Origin: an uncultured Lachnospiraceae bacterium
GTDB lineage: Bacteria; Bacillota_A; Clostridia; Lachnospirales; Lachnospiraceae
DNA: 9,972 nucleotides
Assembly: GCA_902780985.1 (NCBI GenBank)
Contig: CACZHN010000081.1
Location: 748 to 10,719 of the forward strand
Reading direction: 5' to 3'
The translations under genes were made by a program, and so were the position numbers. The notes below the pieces were generated by a model that saw only the letters and a program-made list of their open reading frames with translations, did not search any database and was not told the DNA's origin. Each line of letters opens with the position of its first letter. Positions within the stretch are counted from its first letter, which is position 1. This document shows positions 6,607-9,972 of the stretch, piece after piece.

Positions 6607-6635
6607 AGTATAAGAGATTCCGGCATTCATTTCAA
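6607..6635 (-). promoter_or_regulatory. Promoter of the LytTR-DUF3021 operon
   Basis: On the minus strand TTGAAA (6635-6630), a 17-bp spacer and TATACT (6612-6607) give a near-consensus vegetative promoter, one mismatch in each box. Transcription should start near 6600, giving a 5' leader of about 30 nt before the ATG at 6569. Confidence 0.75.
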
Positions 6636-6702
6636 GCAAGCTCTTATCTCCCTGACATTTCCAAGCTTAAACTTATCTGCCGGAAATGTACAGCTTCGGT
6701 AC

Positions 6703-6732
6703 ACGAACGGTCAATATCCGGAAATGAACGGC
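6703..6732 (-). promoter_or_regulatory. Predicted LytTR operator (two 9-bp direct repeats)
   Basis: On the minus strand GCCGTTCAT (6732-6724) and ACCGTTCGT (6711-6703) are direct repeats separated by exactly 12 bp. The second fits the known LytTR half-site pattern [TA][AC][CA]GTTN[AG][TG] fully, the first in all but its first base. The 21-bp start-to-start distance puts both on the same face of the helix, as in known LytTR sites. The site lies 67 bp above the -35 box, farther than usual. Confidence 0.65.
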
Positions 6733-6735
6733 AGA

Positions 6736-7494
6736 TTAGATGCCTGTAAGGGTAAATCTCACCGCATCCACCAGTCCGTGGCTTACCATGGCTGAGGTGA
6801 TATCCCTCTTCCTCTGAAGAATAGTGAAAGGAATTCCGAAAAGCAGGCAGAGAAGGATTGTGGGATATAATCCGTAACCGTGGCTTACGGTATGAGGCAC
6901 GCTCATCATAAAGTACATAGTGAAGCTCTGAAAAAGGTTCATCTTCTCATCCTTGGCAAAATAGATACAGTACGCCATGAATACGGCTCTGTAGACTATC
7001 TCCTCAACTATTCCCGGATTAATACAGAGCAGGATCTTCCATAAAGAAAACTCAAAACCTATTTCTTCATGTGACAGGTATGAGAGATATGTATTTATCA
7101 CCGACAGCACCGCTCCCGCTGCAACCGCGATCATAAGACTTTTAACCAGCGGATGTTTTCCCTCTTTCGAAATCATCCTGCAGCCGCTATGCTTTTCCGC
7201 AACGGAAAAAACGGCAAGTGCCGATATAAGAGTCGGGATTCCTGCGGTCAGTATTCCGTATATAAGTATCTCGGGTTTTCTCATATATCCCAGATATGCC
7301 ACAGTACCGAGTACGGCAAATAATGCCGACCAAACCATATGCTTCCCGCCGGGTCTTCCGTTCTTTATGAGCAGATATACCGAAAGCCCCGCCGAGATAT
7401 ATGCCACTACGTGCCAATAACTTATGTCAACCATAAGTCTGACTGCCATAAAGAGAATAAAGATCAACCAAAGAACAGTGTCATGTTTTTTCAT
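6736..7494 (-). CDS. CPBP family intramembrane metalloprotease (Abi/CAAX-type)
   Basis: A 252-residue polytopic membrane protein with about seven or eight hydrophobic segments. All three catalytic motifs of the family are present in the C-terminal half: EEIVYR (E164, E165, R169), H201 in SVPHT, and H239 with D243 in SHGLVDAV. It is therefore probably active as a glutamate/metal-type intramembrane protease. Relatives process prenylated proteins, give bacteriocin self-immunity or cut regulatory membrane proteins; the substrate here is unknown. The ATG at 7494 has AAGGAG with a 7-nt spacer. It lies 78 bp after a two-component pair and directly before the LytTR-DUF3021 operon. There is no clear terminator after it, so read-through into the LytTR promoter region is possible. 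Confidence 0.9.
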   Translation of the reverse strand: MKKHDTVLWLIFILFMAVRLMVDISYWHVVAYISAGLSVYLLIKNGRPGGKHMVWSALFAVLGTVAYLGYMRKPEILIYGILTAGIPTLISALAVFSVAEKHSGCRMISKEGKHPLVKSLMIAVAAGAVLSVINTYLSYLSHEEIGFEFSLWKILLCINPGIVEEIVYRAVFMAYCIYFAKDEKMNLFQSFTMYFMMSVPHTVSHGYGLYPTILLCLLFGIPFTILQRKRDITSAMVSHGLVDAVRFTLTGI

Positions 7495-7510
7495 CCGAAT
7501 GCTCCTTTAA

Positions 7511-7534
7511 TATGCATACTACTCTACATGCATA
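7511..7534 (-). repeat. Inverted repeat TATGCAT/ATGCATA before the CPBP gene
   Basis: TATGCAT (7511-7517) and ATGCATA (7528-7534) form a perfect 7-bp inverted repeat with a 10-nt gap, ending 7 bp from the AAGGAG of the CPBP gene. It could be a repressor operator or a weak leader hairpin; no known site is recognised. Confidence 0.4.
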
Positions 7535-7558
7535 CCTTAGCATCCGGCTCTTGAACCA

Positions 7559-7588
7559 AACATAACACTGCCTTAAATCTTCCTTAAA
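7559..7588 (-). promoter_or_regulatory. Possible response-regulator box and promoter for the CPBP gene
   Basis: On the minus strand TTTAAGG occurs twice (7588-7582 and 7577-7571), an exact 7-4-7 direct repeat with an 11-bp period as bound by OmpR-family dimers. It overlaps the last codons of the kinase gene. Six bases downstream is TGTTATGTT (7567-7559), an extended -10 of moderate quality; the first heptamer falls at -35. A promoter that the neighbouring response regulator controls is plausible but unproven. Confidence 0.35.
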
Positions 7589-8970
7589 TTTTTAATTATA
7601 TATCCGCAGCCCTGTGTAACATCATGGTCTACGGCAATCTCCGCTCCGTGAAGCTCCGCTATTCTTTTCACTATGGCAAGTCCCAGGCCGCTTCCCGTAC
7701 TCTTATCCGCGTTCCCGCGATAGAACGGCGTGAATATCTTATCCCGATACTCATTCGGTATACCCACTCCGTTATCGGAAATCCTGATCTCCGCTTCGGA
7801 GCCGTCATATCTTATGTCAACCGAAATCTCCGTTCCCAAAGGATTATACTTCATGGAGTTTTCGAAGAGATTATCATATATTCTCCTGAAAAGCTCCCTG
7901 CTGAGATTTACATTTATCTCCTCATCCGGGATAGACAGGCTGTAACCGACGCCCCTGTCTTCGAATTTCGGAATGTACTCCGCTATGACCTGTCTTGTAT
8001 ATTCACAGATATCCGTCACTTCCATGTTGGGGCTGTAACCCGCGCTTCCCAGTTTGGAATAAGTAAAGAGGGCCTGCAGCATCTCATTGGATCTTACGGA
8101 ATTATCATAGATCATCTGAAGATAATCCCGTCTCTTTGATTCATCCTCAACGCCCTCCAGAAGCATCTCGCTGTAGCCCTGCACGCTTGCCAGGGGAGTT
8201 TTCAGATCATGGGAAAGCTCAGAAACCAGAAGCATTCTCTTTTCTTCCTCGGCCTTCCTGAGTTCCTGCTTCTCCTTCAGTTCTCCCGCCAGATGGACCA
8301 TGGCACGGTTTAATCCGTCCAGTTCCTCCGTCTCACCGGCCGAAACCCGGATATCAAACTCGCCGTCTTCCAGCCTCTTCGCTTCTCTTGATACCGCCTC
8401 CACCGAATCTGTGACACGCCTGGCCGCTCTCTTGGAATAAACTACCACGAATATGATGAGAGCTATCACATATACGGAAAGTATGATGAGGAACATCGCC
8501 TTTGTGGATCCGTAACCCTTCGCCTCCGGATTGCTGTCATATGTCAGGTCAAATGTAACGGCCCTCGGGATCCTCAGTACCAGCCAATAACCCTGTTCCC
8601 CCTCCATATAGGCAGCATCGTAGCGATACTTGGAACTTTCTCCCATGGTCTTCAGGTACTGTGTCCATTCAGCCGTCGTAAATGCAGTCTTATCCGTAAT
8701 AGCCTTTCCTGCCAGAGGGATCACATTTAAATCCTTATCCACTGCCATGGCACTGCCGCCGGCTTCTTCTATATCCGAAACATCTATATCATAATAGGAC
8801 GCTTTCAGCCGCCGGGATGCCTCCAGCTTTACGGGTTCGCCTCCGCCGAAAATCCCCTGCACCAGCATAAGCAGCACCAAAGGAAGAAGCGCAAATCCCA
8901 GAGTTGCGAATATCACTCCCAGAAATCTGCGCCTTAAATATTTTCTTGTAGATTGTATTCTTTTATTCAA
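7573..8970 (-). CDS. Two-component sensor histidine kinase (HAMP, HisKA, HATPase_c), TTG start
   Basis: A 465-residue membrane kinase, partner of the response regulator whose stop it overlaps. Helix 1 is at about residues 16-38, the extracytoplasmic sensor at about 39-156, helix 2 at about 157-178, and HAMP to about 231. The phosphoacceptor is H254 in ELSHDLKTP. The ATP-binding domain has N371, DNGVG (399-403) and GSGLGL (426-431); it is intact. The start is a TTG at 8970 that shares TTGA with the regulator stop; there is no in-frame ATG before residue 35, inside helix 1, and no strong ribosome binding site. Translation is thus likely to depend on termination of the upstream gene, keeping kinase below regulator levels. 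The sensor domain shows no family I can name. Confidence 0.92.
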   Translation of the reverse strand: MNKRIQSTRKYLRRRFLGVIFATLGFALLPLVLLMLVQGIFGGGEPVKLEASRRLKASYYDIDVSDIEEAGGSAMAVDKDLNVIPLAGKAITDKTAFTTAEWTQYLKTMGESSKYRYDAAYMEGEQGYWLVLRIPRAVTFDLTYDSNPEAKGYGSTKAMFLIILSVYVIALIIFVVVYSKRAARRVTDSVEAVSREAKRLEDGEFDIRVSAGETEELDGLNRAMVHLAGELKEKQELRKAEEEKRMLLVSELSHDLKTPLASVQGYSEMLLEGVEDESKRRDYLQMIYDNSVRSNEMLQALFTYSKLGSAGYSPNMEVTDICEYTRQVIAEYIPKFEDRGVGYSLSIPDEEINVNLSRELFRRIYDNLFENSMKYNPLGTEISVDIRYDGSEAEIRISDNGVGIPNEYRDKIFTPFYRGNADKSTGSGLGLAIVKRIAELHGAEIAVDHDVTQGCGYIIKNLRKI

Positions 8971-9632
8971 CCGAATCTGTACCCGATTCCCTTCAATGTC
9001 TCGATGTGCTTATTCTCTTCATCTTCTATCTTCGAACGCAGATGGGATATCTGAACCATGATGGTATTGTCATCGTACATATACTCATCTTCCCAGACTC
9101 CCTGATATATCTGCTTCTTTGTAAGCACCCTGCCTCTGTTTTCAGCAAAATATTTCAGAAGATGATATTCCTTGGCATTCAGAATCAATGTTTCTCCGTC
9201 CTTCTCGATGACACCACTGCCGAAATCCATTCGAAGATTACCGCAGAGGATTACATTTCCACCTGTGGATTCAGTCTTTATATGACGCTTTTGTACTTCT
9301 ATCCTGGCCAGCAGCTCACCTCTTCCCCAGGGCTTTACCAGATAATCATCCGCTCCCAGTCTGAGACCGCTGACCTTATCCAGCTCGTCTCCTCTCGCGG
9401 TGAGAAGTATGACCGGCATTTCCGAGGTTTCACGGATCTTTGTCAGCAGCGACAATCCGTCCATAACAGGCATCATGATATCCAGGATAGCTATGTCGGG
9501 AGAAGCGCTGTTAAAAAGCTCCAGTGCTGCCCTGCCGTCTTCAGCCTGCAGAACTTCGTATCCGGCTTCTGTCAGCTGATCCGTAAGAAGTTTTCTCAGA
9601 TCTTTTTCATCTTCTGCAATAAGTATTTTCAT
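8967..9632 (-). CDS. OmpR/PhoB-family response regulator
   Basis: A 221-residue DNA-binding regulator of standard length. The receiver domain (about residues 1-115) has E7/D8, phosphoacceptor D51 in ILDIMMP, T78 and K100 in VKPWG. The winged-helix domain (about 126-220) ends in LKGIGYRFG. The PWG variant after the conserved lysine is seen in many Clostridia regulators of the VanR/PhoP-like group. The ATG at 9632 has AGGAG with a 7-nt spacer and lies about 24 bp below a consensus TATAAT. Its stop overlaps the kinase TTG start. An 11-bp-period direct repeat at the promoter -35 suggests that it activates its own operon. Which genes it controls further is not known; the CPBP gene and the divergent gene at 9742 are the nearest candidates. 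Confidence 0.94.
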   Translation of the reverse strand: MKILIAEDEKDLRKLLTDQLTEAGYEVLQAEDGRAALELFNSASPDIAILDIMMPVMDGLSLLTKIRETSEMPVILLTARGDELDKVSGLRLGADDYLVKPWGRGELLARIEVQKRHIKTESTGGNVILCGNLRMDFGSGVIEKDGETLILNAKEYHLLKYFAENRGRVLTKKQIYQGVWEDEYMYDDNTIMVQISHLRSKIEDEENKHIETLKGIGYRFG

Positions 9633-9655
9633 AATCCGTCTCCTTATCTCCCCCT

Positions 9656-9696
9656 ATTATATGATATACTTGTGAATTATTGAACCTTTTTCGAAC
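9656..9696 (-). promoter_or_regulatory. Promoter of the RR-HK operon with a possible OmpR-type box
   Basis: The minus strand has TATAAT at 9661-9656, a 17-bp spacer and a poor -35 TTCAAT at 9684-9679. Heptamers GTTCGAA (9696-9690) and GTTCAAT (9685-9679) match at 5 of 7 positions with an 11-bp period, the second lying on the -35 box. A strong -10 with a box in place of the -35 is the layout of PhoB-type activated promoters. Confidence 0.5.
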
Positions 9697-9727
9697 AGCA
9701 GACAATTTTATTATATAAATCTTATTC

Positions 9728-9732
9728 AGGAG
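9728..9732 (+). promoter_or_regulatory. Ribosome binding site AGGAG of the divergent gene
   Basis: AGGAG stands 9 nt before the ATG at 9742. An in-frame ATG at 9733 touches the site directly and is therefore rejected as a start. The AT-rich stretch at 9706-9720 holds a TATATA/TATAAA -10 candidate on plus, but I see no good -35. Confidence 0.6.
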
Positions 9733-9741
9733 ATGGTGGTC

Positions 9742-9972
9742 ATGAAAAAGTTTCTTGCGACCGTGGCGATAATCATCGCTGTCATAGCGGTCATATGTTT
9801 TATCGGAGTTTACAAGTATACAAGCAATGTACCGAAGCTGACACTGAAGTATAAAACCTTCAATGCTATGTGCGGCAGTAGCTGCAATCTGTCGGATCTG
9901 GTGGATGTGAAGTGCAAGGGAGATTACGCTCTTCAGGGCTACATAATGGATACAAACATTTCTAATGCTTCT
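9742..9972 (+). CDS. Membrane-anchored or secreted protein of unknown function (partial, 5' end)
   Basis: The first 77 residues are visible and the gene runs off the window. MKK is followed by a strongly hydrophobic helix (about residues 4-23) and then a polar region, so the protein is exported, either anchored by that helix or cleaved. There is no proper lipobox before the cysteine at residue 19. The exported part holds three cysteines within 18 residues, in MCGSSC and KCKGDY, which could form a disulfide or bind metal. A segment reading NLSDLVDVKCKGDY is reminiscent of the start of cell-surface Ig-like repeats, but I do not recognise a family. The gene is divergent from the two-component operon and shares its roughly 110-bp control region, so it may be a target of that regulator. 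Confidence 0.75.
   Translation, partial: MKKFLATVAIIIAVIAVICFIGVYKYTSNVPKLTLKYKTFNAMCGSSCNLSDLVDVKCKGDYALQGYIMDTNISNAS

Noticed and set aside
6570..6626. A 19-codon N-terminal extension of the LytTR protein
   Set aside because: Its ATG lies between the -35 and -10 boxes of the predicted promoter and has no ribosome binding site; the start at 6569 has GGAG.
9006..9683. A 225-codon open frame on plus opposite the right-hand response regulator
   Set aside because: It is antisense to an intact OmpR-type regulator and its end runs through that gene's promoter; the translation shows no domain.
1..9972. CRISPR array, tRNA or rRNA gene, insertion sequence, prophage attachment site
   Set aside because: I saw no regularly spaced repeats, no cloverleaf with a CCA end, no transposase and no terminal inverted repeats with target duplications anywhere in the window.

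Overview
The window looks like a chromosomal segment from a low-to-moderate GC Gram-positive anaerobe, most likely a Lachnospiraceae-type Clostridia (Butyrivibrio/Roseburia-like). This is an inference from AGGAGG-type ribosome binding sites, frequent ATA (Ile) codons, short U-tailed intrinsic terminators, and the mix of families (DUF3592, DUF3021 with LytTR, CPBP protease, and a cytoplasmic sugar-binding-like domain fused to GGDEF). No 16S or other decisive marker is present. Almost everything is on the minus strand; only the last, truncated gene runs on plus.

Reading down the minus strand from the right end: (1) a response regulator and histidine kinase pair (9632-7573, stop and start overlapping as TTGA), followed after 78 bp by a CPBP intramembrane protease (7494-6736). 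A divergent plus-strand gene for a short anchored or secreted protein of unknown function starts at 9742. (2) A 166-bp regulatory region holding a good promoter and two 9-bp LytTR-type direct repeats exactly 12 bp apart, then a LytTR regulator (6569-6108) overlapping by ATGA a four-helix DUF3021 membrane protein (6111-5641), closed by a terminator. (3) An extended -10 promoter, then a cytoplasmic PBP1-like/GGDEF diguanylate cyclase (5546-3630) and a GNAT acetyltransferase (3614-3171), closed by a terminator whose stem closely resembles the previous one. (4) A second response regulator and kinase pair (3105-1090). (5) A small DUF3592 membrane protein (988-524) overlapping by ATGA an ABC ATPase (527-129) that is broken. 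(6) Tandem terminator-like hairpins and the first codons of a further minus-strand gene at the window edge.

The region is a dense signalling block: two OmpR-type two-component systems, one LytTR/membrane-inhibitor pair, and one c-di-GMP synthase with a ligand-binding front end, with few obvious effector genes. The most notable points are the ABC ATPase, which after its Q-loop runs in frame into a tail that looks like the C-terminus of a short-chain dehydrogenase (a deletion fusion or assembly join); the sequence-predicted LytTR operator in front of its own regulator; and three 7-4-7 direct repeats with the 11-bp period typical of OmpR-family operators. Two of these (in front of the right-hand RR and of CPBP) fit the expected geometry; the third (in front of DUF3592) is weak. 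Nothing seen here proves a wholly new system, but the CPBP protease between a two-component system and a LytTR/DUF3021 pair is a testable candidate for a linked envelope-signalling circuit.
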